Origin: Psychrilyobacter piezotolerans
GTDB lineage: Bacteria; Fusobacteriota; Fusobacteriia; Fusobacteriales; Fusobacteriaceae
DNA length: 32,707 nt
Assembly: GCF_003391055.1 (NCBI RefSeq)
Contig: NZ_QUAJ01000029.1
Location: forward strand, 1-32,707
Direction of reading: 5' to 3'
In this document: piece after piece, positions 25,708 to 32,707 of the stretch
How positions within the stretch are numbered: position 1 is the stretch's first letter
Layout: each line of letters starts with the position of its first letter
Notes under the pieces: model-generated
What the model was told of the DNA's origin: nothing
The model's input: only the letters and a program-made list of their open reading frames with translations
Databases searched by the model: none
Program-made: the position numbers and the translations under genes

Positions 25708-25726
25708 TCCTAATATAATATTAGGA
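25708..25726 (-). promoter_or_regulatory. Palindrome upstream of the PaaK-like gene
   Basis: TCCTAATAT-A-ATATTAGGA, a perfect 9-1-9 inverted repeat ending about 28 bases before the start codon. It has no loop to speak of, so it suits a dimeric regulator better than an RNA hairpin. Confidence 0.5.
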
Positions 25727-25811
25727 TTTCTTTATTTTTTTCCTTGTTTTAATTTATACTATGGCTTCACATAGATTTTTTTTGCTTTTATTCTTAAATT
25801 TTTTAAAAAAT

Positions 25812-25848
25812 AAAAAAAAAATGTCCAAAATATCTGATTTAGGACATT
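25812..25848 (-). terminator. Terminator of the second diguanylate cyclase gene
   Basis: On the minus strand AATGTCC (25848-25842) pairs with GGACATT (25826-25820), followed by a run of Ts. The stem overlaps the last codons of the gene. Confidence 0.8.
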
Positions 25849-26675
25849 CTTTGAACAAATTTTTGTTTGTTTTCGTGGGATTTTAAAAAAACTGTATCTT
25901 TCTTCACTCTAAATTTGGGATTTTCCACATTATTATTTATACCACCTGTTTTCAACAGAAAAACCTTTCCTTTGTTTTCTTTCTTCATAGCATACATTCT
26001 GTTGTCCGCTTCTACCAGGAGATCCTCCAACGTCCTCGCATCACAGGATGAAAATCCCGAAATCCCAAAGCTCACCGATGCCCTGTAATATTTTTGGGAA
26101 ACTTCATTATATACTCTCATCTTCTCTCCTAATCTTCTCATAACTTTTTCTGCACCCTCTATACCGCATTCAGGAAAGATTATTAGAAATTCATCTCCCC
26201 CCATCCTGGAGACAATATCCGACTTCCTTACACTTGATCTCAGCATTTCAGAAATATTCCTTATGAGTTCATCCCCCTCCACATGACCAAAGCTGTCATT
26301 TACACACTTTAGTTCATCGATATCCACATAGCATACCGATAAGTTATTTTTATGTCTCTTTGACAGAATAAAATAATTTTTCAGCATCTTCAGCCCCATT
26401 CTTCTATTATAGGTATTGGTCATATCATCCATGGTTGCATAGTGCTCAAATTCCTTTGTTTTTTCTCTTATCTTCTCCTCCAAATCCCTGGTTCTCTTCA
26501 CAGATAAGTATGTATTAATAATCCCAAATAAGATTCCCAAAAATACAGGCAGAATAAAAAAATTCAATTCAACCTCTATTCTGTTTATTTTTAGATTTAC
26601 CGCTCCCATAATAAGTATGAAGATCATCATCGAAATAATATTCATAACTAAAAACTTCCACCTCTTCAACCCCAT
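25839..26675 (-). CDS. Membrane diguanylate cyclase (GGDEF)
   Basis: 278 residues: two membrane helices near 8-28 and 37-58 with almost no external loop, a short coiled coil (62-78), then a GGDEF domain. The signature loop is exact (GGDEF, 159-163) and the product-inhibition site RxxD (RKSD, 150-153) is present, so it should be an active, feedback-controlled cyclic di-GMP synthase. The C-terminal 40 residues are basic and unstructured. It lacks a recognisable sensor domain. An HD-GYP gene lies 190 bases upstream on the same strand, so synthesis and breakdown enzymes are encoded together. Confidence 0.9.
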   Translation of the reverse strand: MGLKRWKFLVMNIISMMIFILIMGAVNLKINRIEVELNFFILPVFLGILFGIINTYLSVKRTRDLEEKIREKTKEFEHYATMDDMTNTYNRRMGLKMLKNYFILSKRHKNNLSVCYVDIDELKCVNDSFGHVEGDELIRNISEMLRSSVRKSDIVSRMGGDEFLIIFPECGIEGAEKVMRRLGEKMRVYNEVSQKYYRASVSFGISGFSSCDARTLEDLLVEADNRMYAMKKENKGKVFLLKTGGINNNVENPKFRVKKDTVFLKSHENKQKFVQRMS

Positions 26676-26865
26676 ATTTCACTCTCCAATGTATAAAAAT
26701 CAATCATCCAGTATAAATCCCTCGACTTTTTATAATATAATACCTCATTAAACTTCACTTCCCCTTAAAATTAAAACTAAAAATACTTAAAAAATACTCC
26801 CAAGTAAACATTTTTAAGCCATTATACCACAGCTTTTTTTATGTTCATTCAAAAGGATCCTTTTT

Positions 26866-27819
26866 TTATTTGGCTAAGACCTTATAATATTCATCCTGAC
26901 TGATATTAAAACCTGACTTTAAAAATATTTTTTCCATTTTTTTATTCTCTATTTTTATCAATATTTCAACTATTCCGCTGTCCAGCTGGGTACCTGAAAT
27001 TTCTTTTAAAATTTCAACTGCCTCTCTGTGGGATCTCTTCCTCTGGTATATACGGGATGTAGTAAGTGCAGAATAGGTGTCTGCTACAGCTATAATTCTG
27101 GATTCCAGGGGTATTTCATTTTTTTTCAGTCTGTAATACCCCTGGCCGTCAATTCTTTCGTGATGGTATTTGATCCATGGAATTATTTTATGAAAGACCT
27201 CAAAGGGTTCTAAAATATAGATTCCGTCGGATACATGTTTTTTTATTTGTTCGTATTCCTGGGCAGATAATTCGCTTTTTTTATTTAGAATTTCTGAAGG
27301 AGTCATAATTTTTCCTATGTCATGAAGGAGCGCCGCTTCTACCAGATCGTTTTTTGAAAGATTTTTCTTCAATTTTGAAGGGAGATCCTCAAATATGGCT
27401 TTCACTAAATTGGCTACATGTTCGGAATGGTTGCCTGTGTACCTGTCTCTTAGTTTGACTGCCCTGGTTAAACTCTCAATTGTCTGCGTATAAAAAGAAT
27501 TTAGGGAAGATGAAAGATTTTTCAGCAGCAGTATGATTATATATATGAAAAAACCATCCATAAAAAACAGCAGTGAAGTTGCAAGTGTGAGCTGATTATT
27601 CATTACTTTTTTCAAATTAAGATAACCAAAATGAGATAGATATAAAAATAGAAAGGAAACCATTGCTGCAAAAACAATAAGAGTTTTTTTCTTTTTATGG
27701 GAACCTTTTATTATTTTGAAGACATTTCCAGAATTTTTTAAAAGCCTCAAATAATTTATTAAGCCTAAAAAAATAAAGATCACTCCCAGTGTGACTAGTG
27801 CTGAATTTATATATTCCAT
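26866..27819 (-). CDS. Membrane HD-GYP protein, predicted c-di-GMP phosphodiesterase
   Basis: 317 residues with about three membrane helices (8-25, 46-64, 80-100) and an HD-GYP domain from about 108. Metal-site residues are visible: His131 in GNHSEHV, the HD pair in LLHDIGK (166-167), HHE (219-221) and Asp247 in ADTYSAL. The motif naming the family reads HHERIDGQGYY instead of GYP: the proline is a tyrosine (229), which is outside the metal site. It should hydrolyse cyclic di-GMP to pGpG or GMP, though activity with the altered loop is not certain. The ATG at 27819 is preferred because the GTG at 27828 is part of the Shine-Dalgarno GAGGTG. Confidence 0.87.
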   Translation of the reverse strand: MEYINSALVTLGVIFIFLGLINYLRLLKNSGNVFKIIKGSHKKKKTLIVFAAMVSFLFLYLSHFGYLNLKKVMNNQLTLATSLLFFMDGFFIYIIILLLKNLSSSLNSFYTQTIESLTRAVKLRDRYTGNHSEHVANLVKAIFEDLPSKLKKNLSKNDLVEAALLHDIGKIMTPSEILNKKSELSAQEYEQIKKHVSDGIYILEPFEVFHKIIPWIKYHHERIDGQGYYRLKKNEIPLESRIIAVADTYSALTTSRIYQRKRSHREAVEILKEISGTQLDSGIVEILIKIENKKMEKIFLKSGFNISQDEYYKVLAK

Positions 27820-27867
27820 TAAATACACCTCTTTTTATTTAAAACAATAAAAATATAATTTCAATAT

Positions 27868-27891
27868 ATTTTACCATGGTTTTTGTAAAAT
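27868..27891 (-). promoter_or_regulatory. Inverted repeat upstream of the HD-GYP gene
   Basis: ATTTTAC (27868-27874) and GTAAAAT (27885-27891), a perfect 7-bp inverted repeat with a 10-base spacer, about 50 bases before the start codon. Candidate operator. Confidence 0.4.
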
Positions 27892-27946
27892 CCTGCAAGG
27901 ATCTGATCTTTGTTTAAGCAAGTTTTATACAGGAGTATCGTAAGAT

Positions 27947-28020
27947 AAAAAAGGCTGCCTTCAGTACTCTCAAGGAAGTTTTTAATTTCCTTAAGGATAC
28001 TCAGCAGCCTTTTGTCTTTT
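27947..28020. terminator. Large bidirectional terminator-like hairpin
   Basis: AAAAGGCTGC (27949-27958) pairs perfectly with GCAGCCTTTT (28004-28013). Further pairing inside (AGTA with TACT, AAGGAA with TTCCTT) makes a stem of about 25 bp. Ts follow on both strands. On the minus strand it would end any transcript coming from the structured region to its right, about 130 bases before the HD-GYP gene. Confidence 0.75.
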
Positions 28021-28198
28021 TTTCTCCCAATCCCGGCAATACCTTTAACAGGGACGTTTCACCTCATTTCTCTAATAATTTCAGGGCATCTTAGAAGGGA
28101 AATGAATAGCGCCTTATTAAGCCGCTTCCAAAAAAATTAAAATTAACCGCCTGTTTATGGCTATTTTAATTTAATTTGAATTGTTGAGCCTTCAATTC
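28021..28198 (-). other. Gene-free segment with several strong RNA hairpins
   Basis: No convincing gene. On the minus strand, in order: GAATTG/CAATTC (28198-28178); a terminator-like AT-rich stem closed by GCC/GGC and followed by Ts (28177-28130); AGCG-g-CTT-AAT-AAG-g-CGCT (28126-28108); CATTTC plus TCTAA pairing with TTAGA plus GAAATG across a 3-base bulge (28104-28065). The large terminator at 27947-28020 comes next. This could be a structured leader or a small RNA. It matches no riboswitch consensus I know. Confidence 0.4.
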
Positions 28199-28230
28199 CT
28201 TGTTCTTTGTTTAGGGGTCAGCCTATCCAT
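28192..28230 (-). pseudogene. Stub of a vsr (very short patch repair endonuclease) gene
   Basis: A Shine-Dalgarno-like GGGAG (28240-28236) stands before an ATG opening MDRLTPKQRTRN and then a stop. Twelve residues are few, but the string closely fits the N terminus of Vsr endonucleases (xLTPxQRSxNM), which nick at T:G mismatches. The rest of the gene is absent. It lies on the opposite strand, 350 bases from the NUDIX-helicase operon, and hints that a repair or restriction gene was lost here. Confidence 0.4.
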
Positions 28231-28286
28231 AAATACTCCCATTATATTATCATTCAACATCACATTTTTTTATCATCGCACAAATC

Positions 28287-28316
28287 CAGCAGATACTTTT
28301 CCTCTGCTGTCTTTTT
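28287..28316 (+). terminator. Plus-strand terminator
   Basis: CAGCAGA (28287-28293) pairs perfectly with TCTGCTG (28303-28309), followed by a T-rich run. No plus-strand gene precedes it, so it either insulates the NUDIX promoter or ends an unseen RNA. Confidence 0.6.
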
Positions 28317-28353
28317 AGTTTATTATAAATTCAAATAAGAATCTGCACTAATC

Positions 28354-28382
28354 TTGTAAGTAAAGTAATAACATTGTATACT
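28354..28382 (+). promoter_or_regulatory. Promoter of the NUDIX-helicase operon
   Basis: TTGTAA (28354-28359), exactly 17 bases, then TATACT (28377-28382). Start near 28389 leaves a leader of about 195 bases with no gene in it. Confidence 0.55.
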
Positions 28383-28583
28383 TTAGAAGTGTTAAAAGCT
28401 TTCTAATTTAAGTGTTAGAGTTGTATTTTTAGAAAGTGATACAGAAGATTTTTGAGATAGAGAAAATTATAAAAAATTATTCATTTGTTGATAGAAATAA
28501 AAGATTATGAGTCTCTATTTTTTTTTTATTAAAGTCAATTAAATAAATAAAGAAGATTAAAGTATCAATAAAAGGAGCGTGCT

Positions 28584-28970
28584 ATGAAAAAAATTGAAGT
28601 AGTTGCAGCGGTATTAAAATATAAAGATAAATATTTTTGCGCTCAAAGAAAAAATAAAGGTCCTCTAGCTATGAAATGGGAATTCCCTGGAGGAAAAATT
28701 GAAAAAGGAGAGACCAAAGAAGACGCTCTTATTAGAGAGTTAAAAGAAGAGCTTCTATTGGATATTACTATAGATAATTTTATTATGACTATTGAACATC
28801 AATATGAAACATTCCATCTAACAATGCATGCTTATCTTTGTCATGGAGATACAAACGATATTAAATTAATGGAACACTTAAACAGTAAATGGTTAGATAA
28901 AAATAACCTAAAAAATTTAGATTGGGCTGAAGCAGACATCCCAATAGTAAAAAAATTAATAGGAGAGTAA
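28584..28970 (+). CDS. NUDIX hydrolase (MutT/CTP pyrophosphohydrolase-like)
   Basis: A 128-residue NUDIX enzyme, of the type that cleaves (deoxy)nucleoside triphosphates to monophosphate and pyrophosphate. The NUDIX box runs 37-59: G37, E43, R51-E52, E55-E56, so all metal-binding acidic residues are there. The glycine that usually follows EEx is a leucine (58). The QRKNKGPLAMKWEFPGGK segment is typical of MutT/NudG relatives. The Shine-Dalgarno is AAAGGAG. One base separates its stop from the helicase start, so the two proteins are made from one message. Whether it cleans the nucleotide pool or makes or removes a signal nucleotide for the helicase is unknown. Confidence 0.87.
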   Translation: MKKIEVVAAVLKYKDKYFCAQRKNKGPLAMKWEFPGGKIEKGETKEDALIRELKEELLLDITIDNFIMTIEHQYETFHLTMHAYLCHGDTNDIKLMEHLNSKWLDKNNLKNLDWAEADIPIVKKLIGE

Positions 28971-28971
28971 G

Positions 28972-31758
28972 ATGGATAAAGCTATAAAAAAATCACTATT
29001 TAATAAAGAGGTAGAGTCTATTACTTATAATCCTAACTTAGTTGTTAATACTAATATTAAAAACATAAAAGACAAAGTGCAAAACCTTCTAAGAACTTCT
29101 AAAAGAGTTGACATTGCTGTCAGTTATGCTGTTTGGTCTGGACTCTCCCTTATTTACCAAGATTTGAAAAACTTTGACTCTAATAGCCGAATAATCGTAA
29201 CTACTGAAGGAATGGTAACTGACCCTAGATCTTTGAGAAAACTTCTTGAGTTACCTATGGAGTCAAAAGTTTATACTCCTCGTCTTGGGGATAAAGGATT
29301 CCATTTAAAAACATATCTAGGTGAAGGTGAAGATCAATGTAAGATAATTTTGGGAAGTTCTAATATTTCAGCTAGGGCATTTGGTCTAGTTCATGAACTA
29401 GCAGTAGAAATAAATTCTACAAAAGATGGGTATATCATAGAAGAACACACAGATATTTTTAATAACATTTGGGAAGATTCTCTTTCTAAAACTATCACCA
29501 CCGAATTAATAAAACAATATACACAGTTATTTAATGAAAAAAAAACATTTAATAAAAGAATTCATGACTTCCAATTAAAAAACAATATTATTCCTAATTA
29601 CATGCAAGAAAAAGCACTAATTGAGTTGAAAAAATGTAGGGAAGAATCTGAAAAAGGTCTTGTAATTGCTGCCACTGGGACTGGAAAAACATATCTTTCT
29701 GCTTTTGATGTGAAACAATTTGAAGCTAAAAAAGTACTATTTTTAGTACATAACAGACTTATACTATCATCTGCTATAGAAACATTCCAAAAGGTTTTTC
29801 CTAATAAGAAGTTATTAGAATTAAATTCATCAAATTTAAGAACTATTCATAGTTCTGACATTATTTTTACTACTGATAAAACGGCTTATAGCCACTTATA
29901 TAATAAATTTCCCGATGATTATTTTGACTATATAATCTATGATGAGGCTCATAAAATAGGAGAGAATACTAATTATCATAATTTAATAGATTTCTTTAAT
30001 CCTCAATTTACTCTTGGAATTACAGCAACTCCAGAGAGAACTGAAGATCCTAAATTTTTATTTGATATTTTTGATTATACAGTTCCTTATGAAATAAGAT
30101 TATTAGATGCTATGAATCATCAATTAGTCTGTCCATTTACTTACTATGGTTTAGATCTTGAAGAAAAATTGTTAGAACCCAATCAAAAGTTTAATTATTA
30201 TGAATTAGCTAAATTTATGAGGCAACAACTAAATGAGAAAGGACACTTCGGAGAAAAACTAAAAGGTATTGTTTTTTGCTCTCAAATGGCTGAAGCTAAT
30301 AAACTATCTATTGAATTAAACAATATAGGAATAAATACAAAATCTATTACCAGTAATAATTCTAACAGAGAAGATGTAGAAGACTATATAAAACGATTAA
30401 AAAGTGACGTAGGAGATATAGAACTTTTATGTGTAGTAAATAAATTTAATGAAGGTGTTGATATCCCTGACATAAACACAATTTTCATGGTAAGAAACAC
30501 TACTTCTTCCATTATATATTTACAACAATTAGGTAGAGGACTTAGAAAAACTGAAGACCCACATAAATATGTTACTGTCTTTGATATTATTGGAAATTCA
30601 AATAACAACTATTCCATTGCTGAAGTTTTGACTGGAAATACTACTGCTGACAAAAGAACTTTGTTTGAACATGCTAACGAAGAATTTGAATCTGTTTCTC
30701 CATTTATCAATGTTAAGATTGAAAAAAAAGCTATGGAAAATATAATCAATTCTATATCTAATAATTTTAAAGTAGAATCAAGATTAAAAACTAAAATCAT
30801 AGATGAATTATATCGGTTTAAAGAAATTCCTAGATTGGTTGAACTATATAATAATCCAAACTTTAAAGAATTAGACCTTTTGCAACTGCTTTGTAAAAAT
30901 TTTTATGAACCCTTTATGAATAAATATGTTGAAAAATACGATATAACTAAAGATGATAAATTTCTTATAAAATTCTTTGGATTGATTACTCAATTTACTT
31001 TTAGGGGTTATAGCAGCGATATCTTAAAACAGTACGTTAAATTATTGAGAGGTGAAAAAATATATAACCAAGAACTTATCTCTATTCTCATTCCTAGAGA
31101 TATAAATGGTAAAAAAACTGCTATAAATAGTGATTACTTCAAAAAAGGAAATGATTTTGTTAATATTTTTAATTATGGAACTAAACTTTCATTAACTTCT
31201 GAAGTTATAGAAGAGTTAAAAAATAAGAATGCTTATGAATTATTCATAGAACATATTGAGTTATTTGAAGAATTGTCTAAAAAAGAATCATACGAAATGA
31301 AAACATTTGATCTTGTTGACAAAGGAGAGTTTCTTTACAATATGAATGCTAATGATTGCTATATGAACGCCGTTGGTGAGAGAATAGATCACCAACAAAA
31401 GAAATTTTATTCTCCTATTCAAATAATTAACTCTGACTCTTTTCATAATAACTATATAGATGATAGAGGAAGGGTGGTCTATATGACCCAAGAATCTACT
31501 ACTATAGAGGGGGCTTTAAAAAAAGTAGAGATGTTAAAAAATGGTTATAAAATGGTAGTTTGTGCTAAATTTCCACATTTAGGATATAGTTCTACTGCCT
31601 ACTTTAACTTAGGAGAGACTATCATCGATGAAATATCACCAGTAAAAATTCAAGAAAAAAAGAATAGCTCTGGAAAAATAGTAAAAAAATATAACAATAA
31701 AATCTTCCTAAGGTTAGATAAAAAAATACCTGAAGAACTTTTACAATATAAAAAATAA
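28972..31758 (+). CDS. PLD-like nuclease/DEAH helicase/DUF3427 protein
   Basis: A 928-residue protein with three parts. Residues about 20-175 are a phospholipase D-like domain with one HxK (His111, Lys113) followed by GSSN (128-131), as in PLD-type nucleases, which usually work as dimers. Residues about 205-560 are a superfamily 2 helicase: ATGTGKT (234-240), DEAH (324-327), TAT (351-353) and QQLGRGLRK (518-526). The C-terminal third ends in a DUF3427 domain (about 800-925, with MNANDCYMNAVGERIDHQQKKFYSPIQ). This architecture occurs in many bacterial genomes near mobile elements and defence genes. Predicted to move along and cut nucleic acid. Its AT-rich codons and its setting between hairpin-rich and decayed sequence suggest transfer. 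Confidence 0.88.
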   Translation: MDKAIKKSLFNKEVESITYNPNLVVNTNIKNIKDKVQNLLRTSKRVDIAVSYAVWSGLSLIYQDLKNFDSNSRIIVTTEGMVTDPRSLRKLLELPMESKVYTPRLGDKGFHLKTYLGEGEDQCKIILGSSNISARAFGLVHELAVEINSTKDGYIIEEHTDIFNNIWEDSLSKTITTELIKQYTQLFNEKKTFNKRIHDFQLKNNIIPNYMQEKALIELKKCREESEKGLVIAATGTGKTYLSAFDVKQFEAKKVLFLVHNRLILSSAIETFQKVFPNKKLLELNSSNLRTIHSSDIIFTTDKTAYSHLYNKFPDDYFDYIIYDEAHKIGENTNYHNLIDFFNPQFTLGITATPERTEDPKFLFDIFDYTVPYEIRLLDAMNHQLVCPFTYYGLDLEEKLLEPNQKFNYYELAKFMRQQLNEKGHFGEKLKGIVFCSQMAEANKLSIELNNIGINTKSITSNNSNREDVEDYIKRLKSDVGDIELLCVVNKFNEGVDIPDINTIFMVRNTTSSIIYLQQLGRGLRKTEDPHKYVTVFDIIGNSNNNYSIAEVLTGNTTADKRTLFEHANEEFESVSPFINVKIEKKAMENIINSISNNFKVESRLKTKIIDELYRFKEIPRLVELYNNPNFKELDLLQLLCKNFYEPFMNKYVEKYDITKDDKFLIKFFGLITQFTFRGYSSDILKQYVKLLRGEKIYNQELISILIPRDINGKKTAINSDYFKKGNDFVNIFNYGTKLSLTSEVIEELKNKNAYELFIEHIELFEELSKKESYEMKTFDLVDKGEFLYNMNANDCYMNAVGERIDHQQKKFYSPIQIINSDSFHNNYIDDRGRVVYMTQESTTIEGALKKVEMLKNGYKMVVCAKFPHLGYSSTAYFNLGETIIDEISPVKIQEKKNSSGKIVKKYNNKIFLRLDKKIPEELLQYKK

Positions 31759-31930
31759 TAGTTGGGATTGTTGTAAGTTTTGTGTAAACTTTAAAAATGA
31801 AGTTTTTAGTCGTTGAGCTTTGGCAATAGTTTTTTCTACAATGACGGTTGTAACTTACTAGCAAAGACAATTATAAACTAATCTAATTTAGAAATTTTTC
31901 AACCACTAAAAAAAATATTAAGTAAAAAGA
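31759..31930 (+). other. Gene-free segment after the helicase
   Basis: No gene seen. GTAAGTT near 31779 can pair with AACTTAC near 31852 across about 65 bases, and AAACTT/AAGTTT near 31788-31807 followed by Ts could be a weak terminator for the helicase operon. Confidence 0.35.
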
Positions 31931-31975
31931 GGATGGCTTAAGTAGAAAATCTACTTATGAGCCACCCTTATTTTT
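31931..31975. terminator. Strong bidirectional hairpin
   Basis: GGaTGGCTtAAGTAGA (31931-31946) pairs with the segment 31950-31967 around a short loop, with T-rich tails on both strands. On the minus strand it contains the stop codon of the coding fragment at 31955-32134. Confidence 0.7.
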
Positions 31976-32134
31976 ATTTCTTTTTAAACTTACATTTCTT
32001 ATATGCTTTTTCATTACATCATACGAATGTTTGTTTTCATTTATCCAATTGGAAAAATATGCCATTGTATCTCTTACAATATTTGCTCTCAATCTCATTA
32101 ATACCAATGAATTTAAGACTTTGATAGAGCCATT
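31955..32134 (-). pseudogene. C-terminal coding fragment, parent unknown
   Basis: Fifty-nine sense codons and a stop, following a stop codon at 32137-32135. Part of the reading is RANIVRDTMAYFSNWI and later HSYDVMKKHIRNVSL, with gene-like codon use, a basic tail and a terminator hairpin at its end. There is no ribosome binding site before the only internal ATG. It looks like the tail of a lost gene. A transposase is possible from the setting, but I cannot assign a family. Confidence 0.4.
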
Positions 32135-32181
32135 TTATCCCCCTTCCCTATACATTCATAAGGGAAATGAATGTTAGAACT

Positions 32182-32222
32182 AAAAAAGGACAAATAGATT
32201 TAGTTTATCTCTTGCCCTTTTT
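32182..32222 (-). terminator. Terminator of the edge transporter gene
   Basis: On the minus strand AAAAAGGgCAA (32222-32212) pairs with TTGtCCTTTTTT (32193-32182), with AGAT/ATCT pairing inside. It lies about 100 bases after the transporter stop. Confidence 0.7.
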
Positions 32223-32324
32223 AAGATATTGAATATGAATGTTCTTTCGACATATATCAGTTGTATCAAAAGTAGCAGAAAAAAATAGAACTGATTATTG
32301 TTTATTATAATTCAAATTATAGAT

Positions 32325-32707
32325 TTAAAAATATTTGAAGAACAGGTAGATATTAGCTGCAATTAAAGTCTGAACTGCTATTACGAGGCCGAATTTCATA
32401 AATTTACCAAAACTTATCTTACACCCTGCCTTAGTGGCTGAATTTATAGCCACTACATTGGTTGCCGATGCCAGGATAGTTATGTTCCCTCCCAGGAGTG
32501 ATCCCATAGAAAGTGCCCACCAGAATGTCGTAGTCTGCAGACCTTCAAAACTGGGAATCATAAAATGAATTATCTTGGATACCATGGCTGCATTGGCTAC
32601 ATTTCCAATTACCGAGGTGAATAATGCCGATACCCACATTATCATACTCACTGCCAATGGGAAATTTCCCCGGGTGTATTTTACAATATTGTGTCCAACA
32701 ATATCCA
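32325..32707 (-). CDS. ArsB/NhaD/DASS-type ion transporter, C-terminal part
   Basis: The last 127 codons of a membrane transporter; the frame is open to the window edge, so the gene continues to the right. Three or four hydrophobic segments are visible. The pattern MWVSALFTSVIGNVANAAMV, then TTFWWALSMGSLLGGNITILASATNVVAINSATKAG, then SFGKFMKFG, is typical of the second half of ion transporter superfamily members (arsenite pump ArsB, sodium/proton antiporter NhaD, and related citrate or anion carriers). The substrate cannot be decided from this half. Confidence 0.85.
   Translation of the reverse strand, partial: DIVGHNIVKYTRGNFPLAVSMIMWVSALFTSVIGNVANAAMVSKIIHFMIPSFEGLQTTTFWWALSMGSLLGGNITILASATNVVAINSATKAGCKISFGKFMKFGLVIAVQTLIAANIYLFFKYF

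Noticed and set aside
28059-28126. Minus-strand frame reading KRLNKALFISLLR, faintly like an IS110 transposase end
   Set aside because: About 22 codons between stops, weak resemblance, and it coincides with RNA hairpins; not enough to call an insertion sequence.
28094-32168. 13-bp direct repeat AAGGGAAATGAAT on both sides of the NUDIX-helicase operon
   Set aside because: Tempting as an island boundary, but 13-bp matches are expected by chance in AT-rich sequence of this length, and the flanks do not extend the match.

Overview
The window is AT-rich and densely packed. It looks like a chromosome segment of an anaerobic, amino-acid-fermenting bacterium. The gene set fits Fusobacteriota of the Psychrilyobacter/Ilyobacter/Propionigenium type: histidine breakdown through formiminoglutamate, class III fructose-bisphosphatase, pyruvate phosphate dikinase with its regulatory protein and a CcpN-like repressor, an HTH-fused pseudouridine kinase, and DUF2023/DUF2325 proteins. 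The phylum is an inference from gene content and codon use; no rRNA or tRNA gene was seen.

Layout. 1-2.6 kb: the start of an off-window minus-strand gene behind a hairpin that sequesters its ribosome binding site, then a minus-strand pair encoding a substrate-binding lipoprotein and a membrane diguanylate cyclase. 2.7-7.4 kb, plus strand: shikimate kinase, an M42 aminopeptidase, CTP synthase (pyrG) behind an attenuator-like leader, a small unknown gene, and a YbaK-type deacylase. 7.4-12.8 kb, minus strand: DUF2325-DUF2023, then a pseudouridine operon (psuK-psuG-transporter) with a good promoter and candidate operator, then an unknown lipoprotein. 12.9-19.1 kb, minus strand: a gluconeogenic block of ppdK, its bifunctional regulator (apparently starting at a rare ATT codon), ccpN and class III fbp. 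19.2-23.3 kb, minus strand: ftcD, hutI, fchA and a second M42 peptidase, with a formate/nitrite-type channel diverging from them. 24.3-27.8 kb, minus strand: a PaaK-like adenylate-forming enzyme, a second diguanylate cyclase and an HD-GYP protein.

27.8-32.3 kb reads as an accessory region. It holds a 750-bp gene-poor stretch full of RNA hairpins and an apparent vsr stub, a two-gene plus-strand operon (NUDIX hydrolase, then a PLD-DEAH helicase-DUF3427 protein) resembling a DNA-repair or defence module, and a decayed coding fragment. The right edge cuts an ArsB/NhaD/DASS-type ion transporter.

How the genes work together. The CcpN-like repressor, the dikinase regulator, PpdK and Fbp form a glycolysis/gluconeogenesis switch. 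FtcD, HutI and FchA convert imidazolonepropionate to glutamate and one-carbon folate, and the adjacent FNT channel could export formate. The psu genes break down pseudouridine. Three c-di-GMP genes (two cyclases, one HD-GYP) point to strong second-messenger control. The least explained items are a 39-bp repeat present in two near-identical copies, twin hairpin-SD cassettes in the hut operon, the orphan binding-protein/cyclase pair, and the NUDIX-helicase operon.
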